Positions 1-6,373 of a stretch of 7,773 bases of DNA are shown here, piece by piece (within the stretch, counting starts at the first letter, position 1; the number at the start of each line of letters is the position of its first letter). A program made the position numbers and the translations under genes. This DNA comes from Ignavibacteria bacterium (GTDB taxonomy: Bacteria; Bacteroidota; Ignavibacteria; Tepidaquicellales; OLB5), in the NCBI GenBank assembly GCA_030835005.1, contig JAUQWT010000390.1, forward strand, positions 1 through 7,773. The letters are read 5' to 3'. The notes beneath the pieces were generated by a model. It was not told where the DNA came from. It saw nothing but the letters and a program-made list of their open reading frames with translations, and searched no databases.

Positions 1-1
1 T

Positions 2-373
2 AAGGAATGGCATCGCGTGCTTCGACCGGGCGGTAAGGCTGTTTTTACAGATCCGGTGGTGATCACGGGTCCGGTTACAAACGAGGAGCTTGCACTGCGC
101 AGTTCGATCGGTCTTTTCCTGTATGTACCGCCCGGAGTTAATGAAAATTTCATCGAAGCGGCCGGATTAAGGCTGATCAAAAAAGAAGACGTCACAGAAA
201 ACGCAGCTTTGGTTTCGGAAAGATGGTTCTCGGCGCGAAAGAAACATGTGGAAGAATTGGTCAGGATAGAAGGCGAGGAGCGATACGAAGAACTCCAGAA
301 ATTTTTTGAATCTGTCCATCGCCTGAGCTCAGAGAAAAGGTTATCCAGGATCGCATACTTCGTTGAGAAGTAA
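2..373 (+). CDS. SAM-dependent methyltransferase, C-terminal part (5' end outside window)
   Basis: The frame is open to the left edge (reads EWHRVLRPGGKAVFTDP), so the gene starts before the window; the GTG at 17 is internal and not a real start. 'W-HRVLRPGGK' followed by a hydrophobic strand is the post-motif III segment of class I (Methyltransf_11-like) SAM-dependent methyltransferases, where a loop after the sixth-strand region carries the PGG turn. About 105 residues of C-terminal cap follow, ending in a conserved-looking 'EKRLSRIAYFVEK' tail. The SAM-binding GxGxG motif would lie upstream, out of view, and the substrate cannot be told; small-molecule methylation is the usual role of this fold. 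GC is about 49% by hand count, against roughly a third in sampled parts of the next minus-strand genes, so its composition differs from its neighbours. It is convergent with the acetyltransferase, with 7 bp between stop codons and no obvious terminator hairpin. Confidence 0.85.
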   Translation, partial: KEWHRVLRPGGKAVFTDPVVITGPVTNEELALRSSIGLFLYVPPGVNENFIEAAGLRLIKKEDVTENAALVSERWFSARKKHVEELVRIEGEERYEELQKFFESVHRLSSEKRLSRIAYFVEK

Positions 374-380
374 GTAACTA

Positions 381-1133
381 TTATAATACTACTCCGAAAT
401 TTTCAATAAGAAGTTTATTAAAAACTTCTTCGCTATCTATTTCTGATTCTGCTTTTATTCCGTTAATTGTTTCGATCAGTCTGTTACCGCTTATTGTGAT
501 CCTCCCGTTTGGCTTTGCGATTGTTATGATCCGCTTTTGAGCAAAATGAGATAAAGGTGAACTTTGATGATAATTGCACATTTGTTCAAAGTCACTGAGT
601 TCCCTTGCTGTTGTTGAAAATCGATACATATTGCAGTAAACAGTCCCGTCATCGGATTGCTTTAATATGTAATTATTCTCGCCTATGTTTTCGATCTTGT
701 AGTATTTGTTCTCCTGATTTTGGATAAGCCCGGTTTTAAATTCAAGCGGCTCTCGAAAGCTGTCTCCGAAACCGACATCAGCCAGATATTCCGTTCCGCC
801 CAGAGCAACAATCAAAGCCATATGGTCAAATTCAGGTCCGGGTTCCGTGCTGTCATAGACTCGTGCCGAAACCATCCTAACAGTGAATCCCAAAGCTGTC
901 AATACTTTGTAGAATAGTCCGTTCATTTCATAGCAGAATCCGCCCCTATTGTTTGTTACTATTTTGTCATATATACTTTCGAAACTCAGGATTATTTTTC
1001 TGCCGATATGAATATCCAGATTCTCAAAAGGTATCGAATATAGATGCTGCAAATGCAGTGATGTGAGCACTTCCAATGATATTTCTACAGGCAGGTTGTG
1101 CCTAATTCTTTTGAGATATTTGTCTATTTCCAT
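381..1133 (-). CDS. nat: Arylamine N-acetyltransferase (NAT family)
   Basis: This 250-residue cytoplasmic enzyme should transfer an acetyl (or other acyl) group from acyl-CoA to an arylamine, hydrazine or related amine by a ping-pong mechanism through a cysteine thioester. The NAT signature is complete: 'RGGFCYEMN' places the nucleophile at Cys67, 'FDHMAL' gives His104 and 'LADVGFGD' gives Asp119, a triad at nearly the standard bacterial spacing (Cys69/His107/Asp122 in the Salmonella enzyme). The N-terminal 'HLYSIPFENLDIHIG' segment is also typical. It is slightly shorter than the usual 260-280 residues, mainly at the C-terminus. The ATG at 1133 is the only plausible start because an in-frame stop lies seven codons upstream; no Shine-Dalgarno sequence is visible. 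It lies 100 bp downstream of the 491-residue gene on the same strand. A poor promoter match (TTGTTA, 16 bp, TATCAG; minus strand, 1185-1158) lies in that gap, so co-transcription is possible but unproven. The natural substrate is unknown; some relatives act in secondary metabolism. Confidence 0.93.
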   Translation of the reverse strand: MEIDKYLKRIRHNLPVEISLEVLTSLHLQHLYSIPFENLDIHIGRKIILSFESIYDKIVTNNRGGFCYEMNGLFYKVLTALGFTVRMVSARVYDSTEPGPEFDHMALIVALGGTEYLADVGFGDSFREPLEFKTGLIQNQENKYYKIENIGENNYILKQSDDGTVYCNMYRFSTTARELSDFEQMCNYHQSSPLSHFAQKRIITIAKPNGRITISGNRLIETINGIKAESEIDSEEVFNKLLIENFGVVL

Positions 1134-1233
1134 GATGCCGGATATTTACGGTTTATTCTGATAGAGAAATTGTGCAAGTTAACAAGCAATTGAATAAAAA
1201 AGCACCGGGCAGAAATAAACGAACAATGACATA

Positions 1234-2709
1234 TTATCTTTCTATTTCCTGTATTTTTTCTTTAAACCAGAAGCCAAGTAATGTATTCCTGGTAATGTCC
1301 ATGATTTCTGTCATTGCCGGTGCACTTCTGTTCGTTTTGTTTTGTTTCAATCTCAGCAATGCTTTTATACAGTTGAGAAAAGCCTGACTCTCCGTTCTAA
1401 GATTTTCCGATATAGTTCGGTTATTTCTCAGGAAATGATCGAATGAATCAAAGGCTAAATACAGATCTTCTGTGTAGTTCATTTCATAAAAGCAGCATAT
1501 TCTAAGTTTATATTTGTCGTTATCTGAAACTGTTTCAAGTATATCTTTCTTAGAAAGATTTTGCAGGCATTTATCAAAAGATCTTTCCTTAAAACATAAT
1601 AAAGCATTTGAATAATTCCTTATGCTTTCAATGTATTTAACATCTACTTTACCAGAATATTGTTCAATAAACAATCGAAACGAATCTGCATCCAGCAGGC
1701 TGAACTTAATACTTAATGCAGAAAGATATCCTCTGAAATCAAGCTTCAGTTTCTTATTGTGGCTAAATACTTCATTAGACCAAACAAAATCGATCAGGTC
1801 ATTTGCTTTGGCAAGATATTTGATATCGGACCCTATGCTGCCGAAAAGTCTGTTATGTAAGATAATAAATATATCCCACTGTGTGCTTTGTGACAACTTA
1901 GGGAATATTCTTTTGTAAATATCCTCAGCGGCTGTTAAGCAGTGTAAAACATCTTCACTAAACCTGGATTTAAGAATGTAATAATATATAAGTATCAGGT
2001 TTTTTGTTTCGAAACCGTCCTCCACGCATACATCTTCAAAAAGTTCCGGATCGAAAGTTTCTATAAATTGTCTGACAAGCTCAACGCCTTTGAATTCCTG
2101 ATTATACCTGCGCTTAAAAACTGCATTTTGATTCAGATGACCTACCATTATGTAAAATATGAACGCATAAATATATAATAGTTCGTTACTCGATTTATCA
2201 TATACTTTCTGCGGTTGAGACAGAAAATAATAGCAGGAGATCAAAGCAACGTCTGTTTCAAGTTTTCGAAAATGAAAGTCTAAGTCTTTTTCTCCTTTAT
2301 CGATTATTACTGAATTGCTTAAGAATTTCTTCAGTGCCTGCTCAATCAGCTTTTTATCAATATATGATTTACCAAGGCATTTATTGAATTCATAATCAAA
2401 CCTGCCTTTCTCAAACCCGTTGTATACTAGAAACTTCTCAGCCAATGAAAATAGCTCAGATGACTTTACATGGATCAGGTGCAGGGATGATTTCCCGCCG
2501 AATTTCTTTCCGGGATAGAGCCTTTCGAATATCTTTTTTTCATTAAAAGAAGCAGCGTCAAATGAGGGATAGTATTTTTTCAGGATCCGAAAATACGGGT
2601 TTAGATTCCTGCCCTTGGAAAAAAAAGACGATGACAGAAATTTGTCAAACTGTTTGATCTCTTCACCTGTAAACGTTTTCAAGAGTGTTATAAGTTTGCT
2701 GGTCTTCAT
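1234..2709 (-). CDS. Conserved hypothetical helical protein, 491 residues
   Basis: No enzyme motif, signal peptide or membrane segment is visible. The protein opens with 'MKTSKLITLLKTFTGEEIKQ', then 'FDKFLSSSFFSKGRNLNPYF', 'LKKYYPSF' and 'ERLYPGKKFGGKS' (about residues 1-75). I recognise this opening as typical of hypothetical proteins common in Ignavibacteria and some Bacteroidota, often in several copies per genome, but I know no function for them. The rest is rich in Leu, Lys, Phe and Tyr and reads as paired amphipathic helices (for example residues 100-200 and 340-470), compatible with a TPR-like or other helical-repeat scaffold; this is inference only. The ATG at 2709 opens the conserved segment directly. 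A weak minus-strand promoter candidate lies in the AT-rich dyad at 2770-2790 (a TATAGT on this strand). It diverges from the RHH/surface-protein operon across a 217-bp control region, so shared regulation is possible. The acetyltransferase gene follows 100 bp downstream on the same strand. Confidence 0.85.
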   Translation of the reverse strand: MKTSKLITLLKTFTGEEIKQFDKFLSSSFFSKGRNLNPYFRILKKYYPSFDAASFNEKKIFERLYPGKKFGGKSSLHLIHVKSSELFSLAEKFLVYNGFEKGRFDYEFNKCLGKSYIDKKLIEQALKKFLSNSVIIDKGEKDLDFHFRKLETDVALISCYYFLSQPQKVYDKSSNELLYIYAFIFYIMVGHLNQNAVFKRRYNQEFKGVELVRQFIETFDPELFEDVCVEDGFETKNLILIYYYILKSRFSEDVLHCLTAAEDIYKRIFPKLSQSTQWDIFIILHNRLFGSIGSDIKYLAKANDLIDFVWSNEVFSHNKKLKLDFRGYLSALSIKFSLLDADSFRLFIEQYSGKVDVKYIESIRNYSNALLCFKERSFDKCLQNLSKKDILETVSDNDKYKLRICCFYEMNYTEDLYLAFDSFDHFLRNNRTISENLRTESQAFLNCIKALLRLKQNKTNRSAPAMTEIMDITRNTLLGFWFKEKIQEIER

Positions 2710-2769
2710 ATTCTGATGAATTTCATTGAGATTTACTGTGAGAAGATAATAAAATCCTTACTAATATAA

Positions 2770-2790
2770 AACTATATTATTCATATAGTT
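2770..2790. promoter_or_regulatory. Perfect AT-rich dyad in divergent control region
   Basis: AACTATAT (2770-2777) and ATATAGTT (2783-2790) are perfect 8-bp inverted arms around a 5-base centre (TATTC). Each strand carries a TATAGT that resembles a -10 element; on the minus strand it has TTACTG 17 bp upstream, a poor -35. It may be a regulator-binding site or part of the promoter of the 491-residue gene. It is not followed by a T-run, so it is not a terminator. Confidence 0.35.
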
Positions 2791-2861
2791 ATACAGTAAG
2801 AGCACGAAAGCTATAAACAAGTAGGCTTAAGAAATCTGTGAGAAGAAGTGATTTTTTTCTT

Positions 2862-2890
2862 TTTACATTTCAAGCCGGTTAGATTATGTT
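2862..2890 (+). promoter_or_regulatory. Putative sigma70 promoter of the RHH/surface-protein operon
   Basis: TTTACA (2862-2867) and TATGTT (2885-2890) are separated by exactly 17 bp and match the -35 and -10 consensus at five and four of six positions. The predicted transcription start, near 2896-2898, falls inside the GTGCAY palindrome that begins at 2891. TATGTTTG (2885-2892) also fits the Bacteroidota -7 element TAnnTTTG, so either promoter type would place the start in about the same spot. The leader to the ATG at 2927 would be about 30 bases. Confidence 0.5.
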
Positions 2891-2922
2891 TGTGCACTTC
2901 AGAGTGCATAGTGGAGTGCACA
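2891..2922. promoter_or_regulatory. Three-box palindromic operator (GTGCAY x3, 12-bp spacing)
   Basis: TGTGCACT (2891-2898), AGTGCATA (2903-2910) and AGTGCACA (2915-2922) have centres exactly 12 bp apart. The whole 32-bp block is an imperfect palindrome about its middle box; by hand count 24 of the 32 positions are symmetric, including perfect 8-bp outer arms. The block starts directly after the candidate -10 element, covers the predicted transcription start and contains GGAG (2913-2916), the likely ribosome binding site of the RHH gene. Arrays with about one helical turn between boxes are typical of cooperative RHH repressors. That the RHH protein just downstream binds here is inference. Confidence 0.6.
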
Positions 2923-2926
2923 ATTA

Positions 2927-3106
2927 ATGGCACTGATAACAAAACCGAAAAAAACAAATAAGACTGCCAAGGGTTACAGGCTGAAAGTATCAACTCATAA
3001 GCTTATCGATAAATTGCAGTTTATGCTTAAGGCTGACCAGGACACAGTAATTACAAAAGCATGCAGGATGCTGTATAATGAATTAAAGAAGAATGTTAAA
3101 CTATAA
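2927..3106 (+). CDS. Small ribbon-helix-helix-like DNA-binding protein, 59 residues
   Basis: This complete short gene (ATG 2927, TAA 3104-3106) is preceded by GGAG ten bases upstream of the start. The N-terminus is a basic tail (residues 1-15, seven Lys). Then comes 'GYRLKVS' (16-22), which fits the DNA-contacting beta strand of an RHH protein, a first helix starting 'THKLIDKLQFML' (23-35), a turn 'KADQD' (35-39) and a second helix 'TVITKACRMLYNELKKN' (40-56). This is the size, order and alternating-residue strand pattern of MetJ/Arc-type dimeric regulators and RHH antitoxins. A three-box 12-bp-spaced palindrome sits immediately upstream, which suggests autorepression. No toxin gene follows; the next gene, 21 bp on with its own AAGGG site, is the propeller surface protein, so the likely target operon is its own plus that gene. 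The RHH assignment rests on pattern, not a database hit, and a lineage-specific small basic protein remains possible. Confidence 0.72.
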   Translation: MALITKPKKTNKTAKGYRLKVSTHKLIDKLQFMLKADQDTVITKACRMLYNELKKNVKL

Positions 3107-3127
3107 ACTTTTCTTAAGGGAATTAAT

Positions 3128-4882
3128 ATGAAATACACCATAATTCATTTCATCGCTTTGTTTTTGAACAGTGCTTTGTTCTGCCAAAGTACCTGGGTAA
3201 GTTTGCCATCGTTGAGCGGAAACCTGCAGGATATACACTTCGTTAACAGCTCTACCGGATGGGCTGCCGGATCGAGCATTTATAAGACCACCAATGGCGG
3301 AGCAAACTGGAACCTGCAGTTAAGTGAATTTGCGAACACAATATATTTTATTGATGAAAATACCGGAATGACCGGGGGTAATTTATTAAGAAGAACTACC
3401 AATGGCGGGCTTAACTGGCAGAGTAATTTTTCTGTTGCAAATATTATGGATATAACATTTACCGATAGCTTAACAGGATGGGCTGTTGGAAGCGCCAGCG
3501 TTACCGGAAGCATTTTTAAATCAACCGATGCAGGTGAAAGCTGGACTCTGATATTTTCTTCTTCAACCAATTCCGGCGGCGGCTTCAGGGCAATGCATTT
3601 TTTGGATAACAATACAGGCTGGGTTACCGGGAGCTCCGGCAGAACTTTTAAAACAACAAACAGCGGGATTAACTGGGTATCGCAACCAACAGGCACATTT
3701 ACAAATTATGACATATTTTTTGCAGACCATTTAACCGGTTGGATAACTTTTTATGGCTCAAGCGTAAGGAAAACAACTAATGGAGGAGCTTCATGGTTCT
3801 TTCAGTCTTTACCCACATTTGCCGGTTATACGCTTCATTTTACAAATGCCTCTACCGGCTTTATAGCCGGACCGGGCGGTATAATGATAAGCACAACAAA
3901 TGGCGGAACTAACTGGGTGCAGGACCCAAGCCCGACTACTGAAACTTTAAATTCAATATTTTTTATCGATAACATTACAGGGTACATATGCGGCACTAAC
4001 GGAACAATATTAACTAATCAGTCATTTCAGCCCGCTGAACCCACCAGCCTCGAAGCTGTTGCGGATTCAAGCAGCAGAATAAATCTATCCTGGACAGATA
4101 ATTCAACAAACGAACTGGGCTTTATAATTGAAAGAAGCACAAATAATGCTGACTGGATTATTTTTGATTCAGTTCCCCAGAACACAACAGTTTATCCGGA
4201 TACAGGCCTAATTCCGTATAATGTATACTATTACAGGCTTTATTCATACAATGAAAACGGAATTTCGCCGTATTCAAATGTTGCATACGATACTGCAAGG
4301 TCATATAAATCATGTGATAATATATATGTAATGATTTCAATGATAAATGAATTAAGAGCTTCGGATACATTAAATCATGGACAGGCTAATTCTTTGATAA
4401 TGAAACTGAATGCTGCCTGCGAGCACACTGGCAGAGGCAGGTTTGAAGCTGCCATAAACCAGATGTATGCATTTGGGGCGCAGGTATACACTTTACTGAA
4501 CTTGCAGGTACTTTCACAGCAACAGGCTGATGTACTGGTAAATATTGCACTTGGTATTATTCAACTCCTTCAGGGCGGAACTTCTCCCCGGGAAGATCAG
4601 CAGAATTCAGCCTTACCTGAAGTATTTGCCCTGTATCCTAATTACCCAAATCCTTTCAATCCAGCAACAAAGATCAGTTTTGATATTTCTAAGCATTCAA
4701 ACACAAAAATAATTATATATGATGTACTAGGCAGAATTGTAGATGTTTTGCTTGAAAATGATCTGGCTCCCGGAAAATATGAGATTAGCTGGAATGCTGC
4801 GAATTATTCCAGCGGAATTTATTACTACAGCCTTGTTACTGAAACATTTTCTCAGACAAAGAAAATGGTCTTATTAAAGTAA
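3128..4882 (+). CDS. Secreted seven-bladed propeller / FN3 / FIMAH-like protein with T9SS sorting domain
   Basis: The protein has 584 residues. A signal peptide (about 1-19) is followed by 'QSTW'. Ycf48/BNR-like blades follow, each with an 'xxFxxxxTGWxxG' strand and a 'KTTNGGxNW' turn; the turn tryptophans are at W61, W97, W139, W183, W223 and W263. A seventh partial blade (274-298) is probably closed by the strand around W23, giving a seven-bladed ring. Next come an FN3 domain (about 302-390; LSWTDNSTNELGFIIERS core), a helical module resembling FIMAH domains (about 397-482; 'MINELRASDTLNHGQANSLI', then 'AAINQMYAF' and 'LSQQQADVLVNIA') and a T9SS type A sorting domain (about 498-584; 'YPNYPNPFNP', ending 'KKMVLLK'). 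It should cross the outer membrane by T9SS and be anchored or released. The ligand is unknown: adhesion or glycan binding is plausible but not shown. The start is set by AAGGG seven bases upstream of the ATG. It probably lies in one operon with the RHH gene 21 bp upstream, and it is a paralog of the gene at 5127 with two extra domains. Confidence 0.9.
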   Translation: MKYTIIHFIALFLNSALFCQSTWVSLPSLSGNLQDIHFVNSSTGWAAGSSIYKTTNGGANWNLQLSEFANTIYFIDENTGMTGGNLLRRTTNGGLNWQSNFSVANIMDITFTDSLTGWAVGSASVTGSIFKSTDAGESWTLIFSSSTNSGGGFRAMHFLDNNTGWVTGSSGRTFKTTNSGINWVSQPTGTFTNYDIFFADHLTGWITFYGSSVRKTTNGGASWFFQSLPTFAGYTLHFTNASTGFIAGPGGIMISTTNGGTNWVQDPSPTTETLNSIFFIDNITGYICGTNGTILTNQSFQPAEPTSLEAVADSSSRINLSWTDNSTNELGFIIERSTNNADWIIFDSVPQNTTVYPDTGLIPYNVYYYRLYSYNENGISPYSNVAYDTARSYKSCDNIYVMISMINELRASDTLNHGQANSLIMKLNAACEHTGRGRFEAAINQMYAFGAQVYTLLNLQVLSQQQADVLVNIALGIIQLLQGGTSPREDQQNSALPEVFALYPNYPNPFNPATKISFDISKHSNTKIIIYDVLGRIVDVLLENDLAPGKYEISWNAANYSSGIYYYSLVTETFSQTKKMVLLK

Positions 4883-4883
4883 T

Positions 4884-4922
4884 GCAGAAAGGGTTCGCAG
4901 TGAAAAGTATTTCATTTTCTGC
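4884..4922 (+). other. Nested stem-loop just after the FN3/FIMAH gene
   Basis: GCAGAAA (4884-4890) pairs with TTTCTGC (4916-4922), and inside it TGAAA (4901-4905) pairs with TTTCA (4910-4914) around AGTA. It starts directly after the TAA at 4880-4882. There is no T-run after it, so it is a weak terminator at best; it might instead mark or protect an mRNA 3' end. Confidence 0.3.
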
Positions 4923-5042
4923 TGCAAGGAAGTTGATTCCTGTAAAATAAACTGTTGATTTAAGTTAATTTCTGAATTTTTTACTATATTCGAAAAGTCG
5001 GCTTGGAAATTATTAGAAAATACACATTTACAGCGTTCAAAA

Positions 5043-5059
5043 TGCATTAATTCAATGCA
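5043..5059. promoter_or_regulatory. Inverted repeat upstream of the second cargo operon promoter
   Basis: TGCATT (5043-5048) and AATGCA (5054-5059) form perfect 6-bp arms around AATTC, ending 16 bp before the -35 element. Its position suits an activator or repressor site; no known regulator motif is recognised. Confidence 0.3.
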
Positions 5060-5080
5060 GTATTGACTTTCGGTATTGAC
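5060..5080 (+). repeat. Direct repeat GTATTGAC x2, 13-bp period
   Basis: GTATTGAC occurs at 5060-5067 and 5073-5080. The second copy supplies most of the -35 element of the promoter at 5076; the first has no -10 partner at 17 bp. The pair could be a regulator-binding direct repeat or a remnant of promoter duplication. Confidence 0.35.
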
Positions 5081-5104
5081 ATAGAATGAAGATCTGAATA
5101 CAAT
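5076..5104 (+). promoter_or_regulatory. Near-consensus sigma70 promoter of the second cargo operon
   Basis: A perfect -35 TTGACA (5076-5081), a 17-bp spacer and TACAAT (5099-5104, five of six) make this the best promoter in the window. Transcription should start near 5110-5112, leaving a leader of only about 15-17 bases that contains the ribosome binding site at 5114. It should drive the genes at 5127 and 6374 together, ending at the terminator at 7618-7652. Confidence 0.75.
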
Positions 5105-5113
5105 TTTAATTAA

Positions 5114-5118
5114 AGGAG
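5114..5118 (+). promoter_or_regulatory. Ribosome binding site AGGAG deciding the start at 5127
   Basis: AGGAG lies eight bases before the ATG at 5127. The downstream ATG at 5145 (MKYLL...), which lines up better with the MKY start of the paralog at 3128, has no such site, so 5127 is preferred. Confidence 0.7.
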
Positions 5119-5126
5119 TAAATTTT

Positions 5127-6356
5127 ATGTACAAATTGAATTCTATGAAATATCTTCTGTCACTAATTATTTGCGTGACATCTACTCAATTTTGCTTGCT
5201 GGCACAGAGTACTTGGATATCCCAGCCGCAATTAACGGGTTCACTTTACAGCCTGTACTTTGCAAACAATCAAACAGGCTGGACAGTCGGGACAACAGGC
5301 GTTTATAAAACGACAAGCGGCGGCCTGAACTGGACTCTGCAATCATCAGATAGTGCCCGAGGAGTATGTTTTATAAACGGAAATACCGGCATTATCGGGG
5401 GACATAATCCAAAAAGAACAAGTGACGGGGGAGCTACATGGACAAACCTTTCGCGGTTTGCAGATACAATTGTATATGATATAAGCAGGACTGATTCAAT
5501 GATCTTATATGCATGCGGAGGTCGGCCCGGCACAAGCCACGGAGTAATCTGGAGGTCAACCAATGCGGGCAATAACTGGGTAAGGGTATACAATTATAGT
5601 AACTCCGGCCGTTTTCATGCAGTTCATTTTATAAATTACAATACAGGATGGGCATGCTCTCACACAGGGGCAGTTTATAGAACAACAGACGGGGGATATA
5701 GTTCAATCTGGAGTCTGATAGTCATAGGTGTTTTGTACGATATCCAGTTTGTTGATCAATATACGGGCTGGCTTACAAATAATACAGGTATCATAAGAAA
5801 GTCCACAAATGGTGCTTCCTGGAACCAACAATTTTTGCCTTACACCGGAGGATATGCGCTGCATTTTTCTAATTCATCTGACGGAAGAGTTGTCGGACCG
5901 AATGGTATAATGAGAACAGTTAACGGCGGGTCCAATTGGTTTACCGAAACAAGCCCAACTACTGAGCAGCTAAATGCAATATTCTTTACAGGCAATGATA
6001 CCAGTTACATTTGCGGAACAAACGGGACAATTTTGAAAACAGTTAACGGAGGCGCTGTAACCAATATCCAAAATACTTCATCTGAAATCCCAAAAGAATT
6101 TTCGCTATCACAAAATATTCCTAACCCGTTCAATCCGGTTACCAGTATTGAATTCAGACTGCCGGAGAGAGATTTTGCTACATTGAGAGTTTATGATGCA
6201 ATGGGAAGAGAAATTGAAGTACTGGTAAAAGGCGAATTAAATCCCGGCACATTCAGGGCTGAGTGGAATGCAGCAAATTATTCAAGCGGCATTTATTTCT
6301 ACAGCATTGAAACAGGAACATTTACTGAAACCAGGAAAATGATTGTAATTAAATAA
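5127..6356 (+). CDS. Secreted seven-bladed propeller protein with T9SS sorting domain
   Basis: This 409-residue protein has a signal peptide ending 'CLLA' before 'QSTW' (mature start about Q28), the same junction as in the gene at 3128. Seven Ycf48/BNR-like blades follow (about 40-69, 79-105, 116-151, 162-195, 203-232, 242-271, 282-307), with 'TTSGGLNW', 'TSDGGATW', 'STNAGNNW', 'TTDGG', 'STNGASW' and 'VNGGSNW' turns. The T9SS sorting domain begins near 320 ('NIPNPFNPVTSIEF', 'WNAANYSSGIYFYS', 'KMIVIK'). Blade by blade it matches the propeller at 3128; for example both end with a blade containing 'YICGTNGTIL'. It lacks that protein's FN3 and FIMAH-like domains: the tail follows the ring directly. 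The role is presumably extracellular binding or adhesion, with the ligand unknown. Ycf48 itself is a photosystem II assembly factor, so the repeat name should not be read as function. The first gene of the operon driven from 5076; the next gene starts 17 bp after its stop. Confidence 0.9.
   Translation: MYKLNSMKYLLSLIICVTSTQFCLLAQSTWISQPQLTGSLYSLYFANNQTGWTVGTTGVYKTTSGGLNWTLQSSDSARGVCFINGNTGIIGGHNPKRTSDGGATWTNLSRFADTIVYDISRTDSMILYACGGRPGTSHGVIWRSTNAGNNWVRVYNYSNSGRFHAVHFINYNTGWACSHTGAVYRTTDGGYSSIWSLIVIGVLYDIQFVDQYTGWLTNNTGIIRKSTNGASWNQQFLPYTGGYALHFSNSSDGRVVGPNGIMRTVNGGSNWFTETSPTTEQLNAIFFTGNDTSYICGTNGTILKTVNGGAVTNIQNTSSEIPKEFSLSQNIPNPFNPVTSIEFRLPERDFATLRVYDAMGREIEVLVKGELNPGTFRAEWNAANYSSGIYFYSIETGTFTETRKMIVIK
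6084..6356 (+). repeat. T9SS tail module, copy A (pairs with 7322-7594)
   Basis: These 273 bases (90 codons plus stop) align without a gap to 7322-7594. By hand count about 66 of 90 residues are identical, with identical DNA runs such as TTACCAGTATTGAATTCAG and TGGAATGCAGCAAATTATTC. The tail of the gene at 3128 is clearly more distant and slightly shorter (about 87 residues). This points to recent duplication or conversion of the tail between the two downstream genes. Confidence 0.75.
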
Positions 6357-6373
6357 ATCAAATAATATTGAAA

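Noticed and set aside
1172..1387. 71-codon plus-strand frame between and over the two minus-strand genes
   Set aside because: It mostly overlaps, antisense, the 3' end of the convincing 491-residue gene and shows no family features; the hydrophobic stretch is a by-product of the opposite strand.
2811..2993. 60-codon minus-strand frame opposite the RHH gene start
   Set aside because: The opposite strand carries a gene with ribosome binding site, promoter and a coherent RHH pattern; this frame has none.
3128..3190. First cargo protein as a lipoprotein (Cys19)
   Set aside because: The preceding residues (A-L-F-C) are not a good lipobox because of Phe at -1, and the paralog has Ala in place of Cys before the same QSTW, which fits signal peptidase I cleavage better.
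3280..3696. 138-codon minus-strand frame inside the first propeller gene (and a similar one at 5303-5593)
   Set aside because: The regular repeats of the propeller genes create open antisense frames with repeated 'PPLVVL' motifs; these are shadows of the NGG-W repeats.
2927..4882. Toxin-antitoxin system with the RHH protein as antitoxin
   Set aside because: The partner gene encodes a large exported protein with a signal peptide and sorting tail, and no small toxin-like gene is adjacent on either side.
4874..5134. 86-codon minus-strand open frame across the intergenic region
   Set aside because: It runs antisense through a near-consensus promoter and ribosome binding site, has no recognisable protein pattern and no ribosome binding site of its own.
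6368..6373. TTG start at 6368 for the third cargo gene
   Set aside because: The ATG at 6374 gives a normal signal peptide start (MKN...) and no ribosome binding site favours the TTG.
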